Below are positions 35,775 to 44,308 of a stretch of DNA of 64,000 bases, piece by piece. Below the pieces are notes generated by a model. That model saw nothing but the letters and a program-made list of their open reading frames with translations. It made no database searches and was not told where the DNA came from. The DNA is from Caldicoprobacter guelmensis (GTDB lineage Bacteria; Bacillota; Clostridia; Caldicoprobacterales; Caldicoprobacteraceae). A program made the position numbers and the translations under genes. How positions within the stretch are numbered: the first letter of the stretch is position 1; the number at the start of each line of letters is the position of its first letter. The DNA is taken from assembly GCF_016908415.1 (NCBI RefSeq), contig NZ_JAFBDW010000005.1:124001-188000 (forward strand), read 5' to 3'.

Positions 35775-37139
35775 ATGGCGAAACCTAAAAAAGTATTTGT
35801 GTGCCAGGAATGTGGATATGGATCTCCAAAATGGATGGGTAAATGCCCTTCCTGCGGACAGTGGAATACCTTTGTGGAAGAAATACAAACCGTCAGCCGC
35901 AATACTGATGATATACATATGGTAATTTATTCTAAGCCTGAAGCGCTGGAGCAGATAGTTCTGCAGGACGAGGAAAGATATAATACTGGAATTGAAGAGC
36001 TGGACCACGTGTTGGGTGGGGGGATAGTAAAAGGGTCCCTGATATTGATAGGAGGGGACCCTGGGATTGGCAAATCAACTTTACTCCTTCAGGTGTGTAG
36101 CTCGCTAGCCAACAAGCATGGAAGGGTACTTTATGTCTCGGGTGAGGAATCTGTCAGACAGGTCAAGATGAGAGCCAGCCGCCTCAATATATACGCTAGA
36201 AATTTGTATCTGGTTTCAGAAACCAACATGGACGTGATACTATCTCATATTCAAAGTTTAAACCCAGAATTTTTGGTAATAGATTCCATTCAAACGGTGT
36301 TTTTGCCTCAGCTGTCATCTGCGCCGGGGAGTGTAGCTCAAGTTCGTGAGGCCACAGGAGTATTCATGAAGCTGGCTAAAAGCCAAGGGATTACCGTATT
36401 TATAGTAGGGCATGTGACGAAAGAAGGTGCGATTGCAGGGCCTAGGGTGTTGGAACACATGGTAGATACTGTTTTGTATTTTGAAGGAGACAGGCATCAC
36501 AGTTATAGGATACTGCGCGGGGTAAAAAACAGGTTTGGTTCTACTAATGAGATTGGCGTATTTGAGATGAGGGATAGTGGTCTTGTACAGGTTTTAAACC
36601 CGTCTGAGATTTTACTTTCTAAGCGAACACATGGAGTGCCTGGTTCGGTGGTGTTGTGTAGTATGGAGGGAACTAGGCCGGTGCTGGTGGAAGTGCAGGC
36701 TTTAGTGAGCACTACTGTATTTGGTATAGCACGGCGCATGTCTACTGGCATAGACTATAACCGGGTTGTTTTGCTTATGGCGGTACTGGAGAAAAGAGTG
36801 GGAATGCAATTATATAACCAAGATGCTTACGTGAATGTCGCGGGAGGGCTCAAAATAGAGGAGCCAGCTGCTGATCTAGCCGTTGTCACTGCCATCGCTT
36901 CCAGCTTTAGAAACGTCCCGGTAAGCCCAGAAATGGTGGTGATGGGTGAGGTGGGACTAACAGGTGAAGTAAGGGGGATAAGCCATATTGACAAAAGGAT
37001 TAACGAAAGCTTAAGATTAGGTTTTAAGCAATGCGTAGTACCCCATGACAATTTGAAAGGGCTTATTGTCCCCAAAGGTATGGACGTGATAGGCGTTGAG
37101 ACTATTTCAGAAGCTCTTGATGTAATTTTGGGTATTTAA
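35775..37139 (+). CDS. radA: DNA repair protein RadA (branch-migration ATPase)
   Basis: 454 residues. N-terminal four-Cys zinc finger (CQECGYGSPKWMGKCPSCGQ), RecA-type core with Walker A GGDPGIGKST, the family motif KNRFG (RGVKNRFGSTNEIGVFEM), and a C-terminal Lon-like domain (PAADLAVVTAIASSFRNVPV). It promotes branch migration during recombination. ATG 35775 is preferred because GGAGG is six bases upstream; an ATG 15 bases earlier is in frame. Confidence 0.97.
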   Translation: MAKPKKVFVCQECGYGSPKWMGKCPSCGQWNTFVEEIQTVSRNTDDIHMVIYSKPEALEQIVLQDEERYNTGIEELDHVLGGGIVKGSLILIGGDPGIGKSTLLLQVCSSLANKHGRVLYVSGEESVRQVKMRASRLNIYARNLYLVSETNMDVILSHIQSLNPEFLVIDSIQTVFLPQLSSAPGSVAQVREATGVFMKLAKSQGITVFIVGHVTKEGAIAGPRVLEHMVDTVLYFEGDRHHSYRILRGVKNRFGSTNEIGVFEMRDSGLVQVLNPSEILLSKRTHGVPGSVVLCSMEGTRPVLVEVQALVSTTVFGIARRMSTGIDYNRVVLLMAVLEKRVGMQLYNQDAYVNVAGGLKIEEPAADLAVVTAIASSFRNVPVSPEMVVMGEVGLTGEVRGISHIDKRINESLRLGFKQCVVPHDNLKGLIVPKGMDVIGVETISEALDVILGI

Positions 37140-37242
37140 GAGGTTTAATGCAACAAGAGGAACGATAAATGGAGGTATGTTCCCTGTTTTGGGAGAGATG
37201 ATATTTTTATAGATAATAGTGCCATTTTATTTTTTATCGGTA

Positions 37243-37311
37243 TTGACAAGGCCAATTTCTGTGTGATAAAATACTAAATTTATTGACTACATTGCTAATC
37301 TATGATATAAT
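37243..37311 (+). promoter_or_regulatory. Two tandem sigma-A promoters ahead of carD
   Basis: P1: TTGACA (37243-37248) and TAAAAT (37267-37272), 18-base spacer. P2: TTGACT (37283-37288) and TATAAT (37306-37311), exactly 17-base spacer, with TATG just before the -10. P2 would start about 30 bases before the carD start codon. The two promoters lie 40 bases apart. Confidence 0.85.
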
Positions 37312-37346
37312 GAAAAAAATATTGTAGAAAAAGGGAGGCTTTTTTC

Positions 37347-37841
37347 ATGATTTTTAGGGTGGGGGATAAAGTGGTTTATCCAATGCACGGTGCTGGCATT
37401 GTGGAAGGTATAGAGGAAAAGGAGATACTTGGTGAAAAGCACGAGTACTATGTACTGTATTTCCCTGTGATGAAAATAAAGGTGATGATCCCCACCAAAA
37501 ATGTGGAACAGATAGGTTTGAGGCAGGTTATATCCAGGGAGGAAGTCGATAAAGTGATAGGCGTTTTAAATGATGGTCAGAGCAGCATGCCCACCAATTG
37601 GAATAAACGTTACAGATTGAATATGGATAAGATAAAAAGTGGAGATATTTATGAGATTGCCGATGTAGTGAGGAATCTTACTTTAAGGGATAGGGAGAAA
37701 GGGTTGTCTGCCGCTGAACGAAAGATGCTCAATAGTGCCAGGCAGTTTCTAATTAGCGAGCTGATGTTATCGATAGACGTGAGTGAAGAGGAGGTTTCTG
37801 CGCTGGTGGATAGCATAATCTTAGAAAAAGCTACAAAGTAA
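37347..37841 (+). CDS. carD: CarD-family RNA polymerase-binding regulator
   Basis: 164 residues. The N-terminal Tudor-like RNA-polymerase interaction domain is clear (FRVGDKVVYPMHGAGIVEGI, YYVLYFPVMKIKVMIPT), and the C-terminal helical domain has LSAAERKMLNSARQFLISEL. The protein binds the polymerase beta subunit at promoters and stabilises open complexes. AAAGGGAGG precedes the ATG. Strong tandem promoters suit a general transcription factor. Confidence 0.96.
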   Translation: MIFRVGDKVVYPMHGAGIVEGIEEKEILGEKHEYYVLYFPVMKIKVMIPTKNVEQIGLRQVISREEVDKVIGVLNDGQSSMPTNWNKRYRLNMDKIKSGDIYEIADVVRNLTLRDREKGLSAAERKMLNSARQFLISELMLSIDVSEEEVSALVDSIILEKATK

Positions 37842-38014
37842 ATTTTTTACTTAGATAAAAGTGTCGTTTTGACTTATAAAATTTGGCAAAATGTCAATAA
37901 TAATAACAGCATATTTTGGTTTTTGAATTTTACGTAAGGGAGAGGAGTTTTAATTTAATAAGGGGAGGGATTTTTAAGGGGAATGGGTGTGATAAACGGA
38001 TAGGAGGTGAAGAT

Positions 38015-39109
38015 GTGCTGGTAAAAATTATTAAAGCAATATTGACGGGGTGTGGAGCAGCTATAGGCACAGGAATGGCCTGGTGGATAACGAGCTTGCT
38101 CAATAACTGGAACATAACGCTTATACCGGCATATCAGGACGTCGTCGTATACCTTTTGTGTTGTTTTGTGGTTGCAATTATTTTCTTTGTTTCATCTGAT
38201 AGGCTTATATCTTCGATAGTGCTATTCACAAAAAGAATAGAAAAAAAGCTGCAGGAGATGCCTTTAACCGATGTTGTGTTGGGCGTAGCCGGGTTAGTTG
38301 TGGGGCTGTTTATTGCTTATCTAGTCAGCTTTCCTATAAATCAAATTGCGTTACCAGGTGTCTCAATTCCACTTACAACGATTATTTACATACTCCTTGG
38401 ATATTTAGGAATAAGCGTTGCGATGAAGAGAAGGGATGAGCTTAACTGGTTGGTTCCACAAAGAAAAACAAAGGATAAAGTCGTGTTTGACGGCTATCGC
38501 AGCCAACCTAAGATTTTGGACACCAGTGTTATAATTGACGGTAGGATATTTGACATATGTAAAACCGGGTTTATAGAGGGACCTTTGGTTATCCCCAGCT
38601 TTGTGCTGGAAGAGTTGAGGCATATAGCCGATTCTTCAGATGTTCTAAAGCGAAATCGTGGACGGCGTGGTCTTGACATACTTAACCGCATTCAGAAAGA
38701 GCTGGACATTCCGGTGGAAATTTATGAAAAGGATTTTGATGACGTTGCGGAAGTGGATACCAAGCTGCTTAAACTGGCTCGTATTTTAAACGGCAAGATC
38801 ATTACCAACGACTATAATTTGAATAAGGTGGCCGAGTTTCAAGGTGTGGCAGTGCTCAACATCAATGAACTGGCAAACGCCATGAAGCCTATAGTCCTAC
38901 CCGGAGAAGAGATGGTGGTGCAAGTTGTCAAGGATGGAAAGGAAGTAGGGCAGGGAGTTGCTTATCTGGATGATGGTACCATGATTGTAGTTGATGGAGG
39001 CAAAAAACATGTGGGCGAGACTATAGGGGTACTTGTAACTAGCGTGCTTCAGACGGCTGCAGGTAGGATGATCTTTGCCAAGCCCAAATCCATGGATAAG
39101 GTAAGCTAA
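38015..39109 (+). CDS. yacL: Membrane PIN-TRAM domain protein (YacL-like nuclease)
   Basis: About 364 residues. Four N-terminal membrane segments (residues about 1-135), then a PIN domain with the acidic residues of the active site in ILDTSVIIDGRI, PSFVLEELRHIAD, DTKLLKLA and ITNDYNLNKVA, then a C-terminal TRAM RNA-binding domain (GQGVAYLDDGTMIVVDGGKK). It is predicted to be a membrane-tethered RNase. GTG 38015 follows AGGAGGTGA (38002-38010) and gives the usual length; the longer frame upstream lacks a site. Neighbours carD and ispD match the Bacillus order. Confidence 0.93.
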   Translation: MLVKIIKAILTGCGAAIGTGMAWWITSLLNNWNITLIPAYQDVVVYLLCCFVVAIIFFVSSDRLISSIVLFTKRIEKKLQEMPLTDVVLGVAGLVVGLFIAYLVSFPINQIALPGVSIPLTTIIYILLGYLGISVAMKRRDELNWLVPQRKTKDKVVFDGYRSQPKILDTSVIIDGRIFDICKTGFIEGPLVIPSFVLEELRHIADSSDVLKRNRGRRGLDILNRIQKELDIPVEIYEKDFDDVAEVDTKLLKLARILNGKIITNDYNLNKVAEFQGVAVLNINELANAMKPIVLPGEEMVVQVVKDGKEVGQGVAYLDDGTMIVVDGGKKHVGETIGVLVTSVLQTAAGRMIFAKPKSMDKVS

Positions 39110-39139
39110 ATAGTTATGAAAATAAAAATTGGCTTTCAG

Positions 39140-39169
39140 GCAGCGGATTGTATTCCGTTGCTTTTTTTT
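39140..39169 (+). terminator. Terminator after yacL
   Basis: GCAGCGGA pairs with TCCGTTGC (one G-T) across a six-base loop and is followed by eight T. Confidence 0.88.
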
Positions 39170-39299
39170 GTATACTTTAGATGCTGATGAATTGGAGGAG
39201 CTAGAAGAGTACGTAAATAGAGCAGTCAAGAACAAACACCTAAAGAAGAGGCAATTAAAGGAGATAGAAAAGGCAATGAGACTATTACAAAGCCTTGGG

Positions 39300-39616
39300 A
39301 GTGAGCCGGGGGAGGTACCGAGGCCACTGGATGGAACAAGTCTTGGTGCCTGTAACGAGAGCTACACACTCTGGCGAGTTCTCAAGGTAGTGGTGGTAAC
39401 GCCACTCTCTCCTGAGAAGGTATTGAGGGATGTCTCTGTCCTGAGGAGGGTGATGTACTCAGGGCAAGTGGGGAGACCCGGAGAAGGACGCGAGTTCCTG
39501 TTTCTTGGGGCAGGGACTATGGTTGTCCCAAATACCGCCTGCTGGGGGTGGGACAACCTGAAAGGCGGTAAGAAATACCCCAGCCATCTAAACTTGTGCA
39601 GTTTTGTACAGTTTAG
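39300..39616 (+). ncRNA. Candidate large structured RNA between yacL and ispD
   Basis: This GC-rich stretch is dense in complementary pairs: GGTACC/GGTGCC (39314-39319, 39345-39350); TTCTCAAGG/CCTGAGAA (39379-39387, 39411-39418) enclosing a 7-bp hairpin AGTGGTG-GTAA-CGCCACT with a GNRA loop (39389-39406); an 8-bp hairpin GTCCTGAG/CTCAGGGC (39438-39445, 39458-39465); and three interleaved pairs, A GGTTGTCCC (39521-39529) with 39550-39558, B TACCGCCT (39533-39540) with 39563-39570, C GCTGGGG (39541-39547) with 39578-39584. A 10-bp hairpin CATCTAAACT/AGTTTAGATG (39585-39619) closes it, reaching the ispD start region. It is not RNase P, tmRNA, SRP RNA or a T-box by conserved motifs. An open frame runs through it, and its upstream part (39172-39300) encodes a plausible charged helix, so a decayed mobile element is possible. 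Confidence 0.6.
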
Positions 39617-39640
39617 ATGACCAGGAATGGACCTTATACA

Positions 39641-40345
39641 ATGGACAAAAAAAATTATGCCATTGTTGTAGCGGCTGGGCAGGGCAAACGAATGGGTACC
39701 GATGTCAGCAAGCAGTATTTGATGCTGGGGGATAAACCAGTGGTTGTGCATGTTATTGAAGCCTTTGATGAGCATCCGAGCATTGAGGCTGTAGTATTGG
39801 TAGTGGCCGCTCAAGATATTGAATATGTGGAAAGGGGAATAGTGCGAAAATATGGGTTTAAGAAACATATACTGGTGGTAGGAGGTGGCCAGGAACGCCA
39901 GCAGTCAGTATACAATGGCCTTAAAGCCCTTATGAAATTTGAGGATGTTGATATTGTAGTAATTCATGATGGTGTGAGGCCTTTTGTTACTGGTCAGATG
40001 ATACAAGACAGCATTCATGCGGCTGGTAAATACGGAGCTGCTGTGATGGGCGTTCCCGTCAAGGATACGATAAAGAAGGTGGATGGTGAGCAATTTGTGG
40101 TGTGTACCCCTAAGCGAGATGAATTATGGCTAGTGCAGACTCCTCAGGCGTTTAAATACCACCTAATATGGGAGGCTCATGAAAAAGCTCTGCAGGATGG
40201 GTTTTATGGTACAGATGATGCTATGCTGGTAGAAAGGCTGGGCCATCCTGTTAAAATGGTGATGGGCAATTACGGTAATATAAAGATTACAACGCGAGAA
40301 GATTTGATTTTGGCACGTGAGTTCTTGCGGGGAGGGTTGATATGA
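39641..40345 (+). CDS. ispD: 2-C-methyl-D-erythritol 4-phosphate cytidylyltransferase
   Basis: 234 residues. Nucleotide-binding AIVVAAGQGKRMGTDVSKQY, GGGQERQQSVYNGL, VVIHDGVRPFV and LWLVQTPQAFKYHLI are the IspD signatures. It makes CDP-methylerythritol in the non-mevalonate isoprenoid route. ATG 39641 gives the expected N-terminus, but no good ribosome binding site precedes it; ATG 39617, which lies in the 3' arm of the hairpin closing the upstream structured region, is the alternative. The stop overlaps the ispF start. Confidence 0.97.
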   Translation: MDKKNYAIVVAAGQGKRMGTDVSKQYLMLGDKPVVVHVIEAFDEHPSIEAVVLVVAAQDIEYVERGIVRKYGFKKHILVVGGGQERQQSVYNGLKALMKFEDVDIVVIHDGVRPFVTGQMIQDSIHAAGKYGAAVMGVPVKDTIKKVDGEQFVVCTPKRDELWLVQTPQAFKYHLIWEAHEKALQDGFYGTDDAMLVERLGHPVKMVMGNYGNIKITTREDLILAREFLRGGLI

Positions 40346-40809
40346 GGATAGGAATGGGATATGACGTACATCCTCTAGTGGAGGGCAGGGATTTGATTTT
40401 AGGCGGAGTTTTTATTCCCTTTGAAAAAGGGCTTAAAGGGCATTCCGATGCTGATGTGTTGGTCCATGCTATAATGGATGCTTTACTTGGCGCTGCGGCA
40501 ATGGGCGATATAGGCAAGCTGTTTCCAGATACAGATGAAAGATACAAGGGAGCGTCCAGCCTTATATTGCTACGCAAAGTGGGAGAGCTGATAATACAAC
40601 GGTCATACCGTATAGAGAATATCGATTCAATAGTGGTGGCTCAAAGGCCCAAGATAGCGCCTTATGTAGAAGAGATGAGGGTAAATATAGCGCAGCAGCT
40701 TGAGATTTATCCTGACAGGGTCAGCATTAAAGCCACTACGACGGAGGGCTTAGGATTTATAGGTGCCGGGGAAGGAATTGCTGCCTACGCAGTGGCTTTG
40801 CTTGTATAG
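40342..40809 (+). CDS. ispF: 2-C-methyl-D-erythritol 2,4-cyclodiphosphate synthase
   Basis: 155 residues. GMGYDVHPLVEGRDLILGG carries the zinc-binding Asp and His, then KGHSDADVLVHAIMDALLGA, GDIGKLFPDTD and the final TTEGLGFIGAGEGIAAYAV. It forms the cyclic diphosphate two steps after IspD. ATGA overlap with ispD indicates translational coupling. Confidence 0.98.
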   Translation: MRIGMGYDVHPLVEGRDLILGGVFIPFEKGLKGHSDADVLVHAIMDALLGAAAMGDIGKLFPDTDERYKGASSLILLRKVGELIIQRSYRIENIDSIVVAQRPKIAPYVEEMRVNIAQQLEIYPDRVSIKATTTEGLGFIGAGEGIAAYAVALLV

Positions 40810-40971
40810 GTCCGATTCAATATTTCCTTGAATTGTTTGGCCTTTTGGTTCGTATAATATGCATAAAGCAGAATATTGGAGATGTTTTAATAGGTGTTGC
40901 TGGAGCTAGTGAATGTACTTGTGTTGCGCTTGATATGCCTCTCGATAATAATTACAGGAGGAGGTTTCTAT

Positions 40972-41850
40972 ATGAGAAACTGGATGATAGCGTGTTTTTG
41001 CGCTGTGGCTTTGATGATGGGCCAGTTTAACTTTGTGCAGGCTAAAGGTGAGGAAGTGGTCAGCCTGGGTGCAGACTTAAACGAGAAACAGCAACAGCAG
41101 ATGCTGAACCTGTTTGGCGTAAAGGCCAACGAGGTAAAGATAATAAAGGTGACAAACCAGGAAGAACGTGATTATCTAAAGGGGCTTGTGTCTGAGGATA
41201 AGATAGGTACCAGAGCTATATCCTGTGCCTATGTTAAACCATTGCCAAAAGGTGAAGGCTTGATGGTTGAGACCTACAACATAGGCTGGGTTACAAAGGA
41301 GATGTATGCAAATGCTATGGCAACAGCTGGGGTACAAGACGCTCGCGTAGTGGCTGCCGCTCCGTTTATGGTGTCGGGTACGGCGGCGCTTACAGGCATA
41401 ATTAAGGCTTTTGAGGAGGTATCGGGCAAACAGCTCAACGAACAGGCAAAGAAGGTGGCAAATGAGGAATTGGTAACCACAGGTGAGTTGGGTCAGGATG
41501 TAGGTAAGGATAAGGCTGCGGCGCTGATCAAGGAAGTAAAAGAGAGGGTAATTCGTGAGAAGGTGAAAAACCCTGAGGATATTAAAAAAATAGTGCTGCA
41601 GATAGCTAAAGAGCTCAACATAGAGCTTACAGAGGAACAAATTGACAGGATCATTGCGCTTATGGAAAAGATAAGCAAGTTAGATATTGATATAAACCGC
41701 ATAACATCTCAGCTTGAGAACATAACGCAGCGTTTGGATAACATACGCAAAACGGTAGAGGAGAATAAAGGGTTGCTTCAACGGGTATGGGAGGCTATAA
41801 CCCGCTTTATAAGTTGGCTCCAAAGTGTCATTGAAAGGTTTAGGTCGTAG
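40972..41850 (+). CDS. Secreted DUF1002 (YpuA-like) protein
   Basis: 292 residues. A signal peptide (RNWMIACFCAVALMMGQF, cleavage probably after VQA) precedes a DUF1002 domain with VVSLGADLNEKQQQQML, SCAYVKPLPKGEGL, NIGWVTKEMYANAMATAGV and VVAAAPFMVSGTAALTGI. The C-terminal 120 residues are long amphipathic helices likely to form a coiled coil. Function is unknown; Bacillus relatives are envelope-stress-linked. AGGAGGAGG precedes ATG 40972. Confidence 0.92.
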   Translation: MRNWMIACFCAVALMMGQFNFVQAKGEEVVSLGADLNEKQQQQMLNLFGVKANEVKIIKVTNQEERDYLKGLVSEDKIGTRAISCAYVKPLPKGEGLMVETYNIGWVTKEMYANAMATAGVQDARVVAAAPFMVSGTAALTGIIKAFEEVSGKQLNEQAKKVANEELVTTGELGQDVGKDKAAALIKEVKERVIREKVKNPEDIKKIVLQIAKELNIELTEEQIDRIIALMEKISKLDIDINRITSQLENITQRLDNIRKTVEENKGLLQRVWEAITRFISWLQSVIERFRS

Positions 41851-41874
41851 TTTTGATTTTGCATTTTACTCCCA

Positions 41875-41904
41875 TTGACTTGTTTACGGCGGATATAATA
41901 TAAT
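41875..41904 (+). promoter_or_regulatory. Predicted promoter of cysE-cysS
   Basis: TTGACT (41875-41880) and TATAAT (41899-41904), 18 bases apart, place the start point near 41911, at the 5' end of the T-box leader. Confidence 0.8.
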
Positions 41905-41910
41905 GAATTA

Positions 41911-42228
41911 CCACGAATAAAAATAGTTTTAAGCAAGTAAACTGTGGTATAAAATAAAAAGGAACAATGGCTGTGAACGGGAAGAGTAGGCATGTCAAAT
42001 CCACAGAGAGGGGCAATGGCTGCGCTGAGAGTTGCCCTGGATACAGGACGTGCTGAAAGTGCGCCCGGGAGCTGTATCCTTGAAAGCGTTGTGGGCGAGT
42101 AGAGGGTACCGGTTGTGCCACGTTATGGCGAGAGAGGTGGGGTATTGCTTGATTCAAGCATACCCAATCAGAGTGGAACCGCGGAAGCCTTCGTCTCTGA
42201 ATCCAGGGATGAAGGCTTTTATTTTACA
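41911..42228 (+). promoter_or_regulatory. T-box riboswitch, cysteine-specific, with terminator
   Basis: The leader shows the T-box parts in order: the GA-rich kink at AAGAGTAG (about 41981), the distal stem-I element with AGAGAGG and GCTGAGAG, the specifier loop GAAAG-TGC-GCCCGGGAG with TGC (Cys codon) at 42060-42062, a stem-III hairpin GGGTA...TACCC, and the T-box core AGAGTGGAACCGCGG (42170-42184). A terminator follows (AAGCCTTC with GAAGGCTT, 42185-42218, then T-rich). Uncharged tRNA-Cys should bind and switch on cysE and cysS, which fits both genes. Confidence 0.96.
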
Positions 42229-42243
42229 GAAGGGGGGAGACAT

Positions 42244-42915
42244 ATGTTTGACCGCATTCGCAAGGATATACAGGCTGTACTTGAAAGGGACCCTGCTGCC
42301 AGGAATGCTCTGGAGGTCATATTGTGTTATCCAGGGTTTCATGCTATCCTATTGCATCGAATAGCGCACTGGTTTTATGGTAAAGGTTTTAAGCTTATAG
42401 CACGGCTCATCTCGCAGTTTAACAGGTTTATCACTGGTATAGAGATACACCCCGCTGCAAAAATTGGCGAGGGATTATTTATAGATCACGGGATGGGCGT
42501 AGTAATTGGTGAAACCGCTGAAATAGGGAACAATGTGACCATATACCAGGGAGCTACCTTAGGTGGGACCGGTAAGGAAACTGGGAAGCGCCATCCCACC
42601 ATAGGCAACAATGTGGTGATAAGCGCTGGAGCAAAAGTTTTGGGACCTTTCAAGGTAGGCGACAATTCAAAGATAGGGGCCAATGCCGTGGTTTTAAGCG
42701 AGGTGCCGCCAAATTGCACGGTGGTAGGCGTGCCAGGGAAGATAGTTAAAAAAGATAACAAGCGGGTCGCGTCCGCCAGGGACGAGATTGACCTGGATCA
42801 AGTGCGCCTGCCTGACCCGGTGGCTGAACAGATTAAAGAGATATTGGACAGAATCAGTATGCTGGAAAAGAAAGTACAGGAATTGGAGGGTAGGTATAAA
42901 AATGAAGTTGTATAA
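42244..42915 (+). CDS. cysE: Serine O-acetyltransferase
   Basis: 223 residues, the short CysE form. An N-terminal helical region (FDRIRKDIQAVLERDPAARN, CYPGFHAILLHRIAHWFY) precedes left-handed beta-helix hexapeptide repeats with DHGMGVVIGETAEIGNN and YQGATLGGTGKETGKRHPTI. It makes O-acetylserine for cysteine synthesis. GGGGGGAGA precedes ATG 42244. It is first after the Cys T-box and overlaps cysS by 14 bases. Confidence 0.97.
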   Translation: MFDRIRKDIQAVLERDPAARNALEVILCYPGFHAILLHRIAHWFYGKGFKLIARLISQFNRFITGIEIHPAAKIGEGLFIDHGMGVVIGETAEIGNNVTIYQGATLGGTGKETGKRHPTIGNNVVISAGAKVLGPFKVGDNSKIGANAVVLSEVPPNCTVVGVPGKIVKKDNKRVASARDEIDLDQVRLPDPVAEQIKEILDRISMLEKKVQELEGRYKNEVV

Positions 42916-44308
42916 CACTCTTACTAAGAGGAAAGAGGAATTTGTTCCCCTACATGAAGGGGAGGTACGCATGTATTCCTGCGGGCCGACGGTATACGAT
43001 TATTTTCACATAGGAAATGCCCGCCCTTTCATCATATTTGACACCTTAAGGAGGTATTTGGAGTATAAGGGTTACAAAGTAGTGTTCGTGCAAAATTTCA
43101 CCGACATAGACGATAAGATGATCAAGCGCGCCAACGAAGAGGGTATTACGGTAAAGGAGTTGGGAGACAGGTTTATCGATGAATACTTTAAAGATGCTGA
43201 TGCTCTGGGTATAAAGAGGGCAACCTTTCATCCTAGGGCTACCCAGCATATCGACGACATGATAGATTTGATTAAGAAGTTGATTGAAAAGGGAGTGGCC
43301 TATGAAATAAACGGCAATGTGTATTTTGATACCTCGGCTTTTCCTGAATACGGTAAGCTTTCAGGCCAAAAATTGGAGGAATTGGAGGCAGGGGCGCGTG
43401 TGGAGGTAGAAGAGGGTAAGAAAAATCCCATGGATTTTGCCCTGTGGAAGGCTCAAAAGCCGGGTGAGCCTGGCTGGGATAGCCCATGGGGCAAGGGAAG
43501 GCCTGGGTGGCATATAGAGTGTTCGGTAATGGCCATGAAGTATCTGGGGGAGACCATCGATATACACGCCGGAGGCCAGGACCTTATCTTTCCACATCAT
43601 GAGAACGAAATCGCTCAAAGCGAGGCGGCTACCGGTAAGCCCTTTGCAAGGTATTGGCTGCACAACGGATACATCAACGTCAACAACGAGAAGATGTCAA
43701 AATCGCTGGGCAATTTTTTTACTGTGCGTGAGATAATGAAGCGGTTTGATCCAGAAGTGGTGCGCCTATTCATGCTTTCAGCTCATTATCGCAATCCTAT
43801 AAATTTTAGCGAAGATATGCTAAAACAAGCCCAGAGTGCCCTGGAGCGCCTGTACAACTGTAAAGCTAATCTACTGCATTTGATAGAAAATGCTCCTTGT
43901 AAGGAGCCATCGGAAGAAGAGAAAGCCTTTATTCAAAGGCTTGTTGGGTATAAACTCAGGTTTGAAGAGGCGATGGATGATGATATAAATACCGCGGATG
44001 CACTGGCTGTTATTTTTGATATGGTGAGGGATATAAATTCTCAGCTGAGTGCCGGCAGTTCAAAGCAGGCTGTGGAAAAGGCCTATGCGCTTTTGGATGA
44101 GTTGACAGGCGTACTGGGGCTTTTGAGGAAGGACCCCAGGCAAGAGCTTGACCCTGAGATTAAAGCTTTGATTGAGAAAAGGCAACAGGCGCGAAAAGAA
44201 AAGAACTGGGCACTGGCTGATCAAATACGTGATGAGCTTAAAGCCCGTGGTATTATACTTGAGGATACGCCTCAAGGAGTAAGGGTGATTTTTAAGAATA
44301 AAGGATGA
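42902..44308 (+). CDS. cysS: Cysteinyl-tRNA synthetase
   Basis: 468 residues, class I. HIGH variant FHIGNARPF, zinc ligands in YSCGPTVYDY, ECSVMAMKYLG and HHENEIAQSE, and KMSKSLGNFFTVRE. The C-terminal helical bundle recognises the tRNA. ATG 42902 follows GGAGGGTAGG and lies inside the end of cysE, so both are coupled. Controlled by the upstream T-box. Confidence 0.98.
   Translation: MKLYNTLTKRKEEFVPLHEGEVRMYSCGPTVYDYFHIGNARPFIIFDTLRRYLEYKGYKVVFVQNFTDIDDKMIKRANEEGITVKELGDRFIDEYFKDADALGIKRATFHPRATQHIDDMIDLIKKLIEKGVAYEINGNVYFDTSAFPEYGKLSGQKLEELEAGARVEVEEGKKNPMDFALWKAQKPGEPGWDSPWGKGRPGWHIECSVMAMKYLGETIDIHAGGQDLIFPHHENEIAQSEAATGKPFARYWLHNGYINVNNEKMSKSLGNFFTVREIMKRFDPEVVRLFMLSAHYRNPINFSEDMLKQAQSALERLYNCKANLLHLIENAPCKEPSEEEKAFIQRLVGYKLRFEEAMDDDINTADALAVIFDMVRDINSQLSAGSSKQAVEKAYALLDELTGVLGLLRKDPRQELDPEIKALIEKRQQARKEKNWALADQIRDELKARGIILEDTPQGVRVIFKNKG

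Noticed and set aside
39140..39640. RNase P RNA, tmRNA, SRP RNA, OLE RNA or group II intron for the structured region
   Set aside because: None of the universally conserved sequences of RNase P, tmRNA or SRP RNA, nor a domain V-like hairpin, was found. OLE normally sits beside its protein partner gene, which is absent here.
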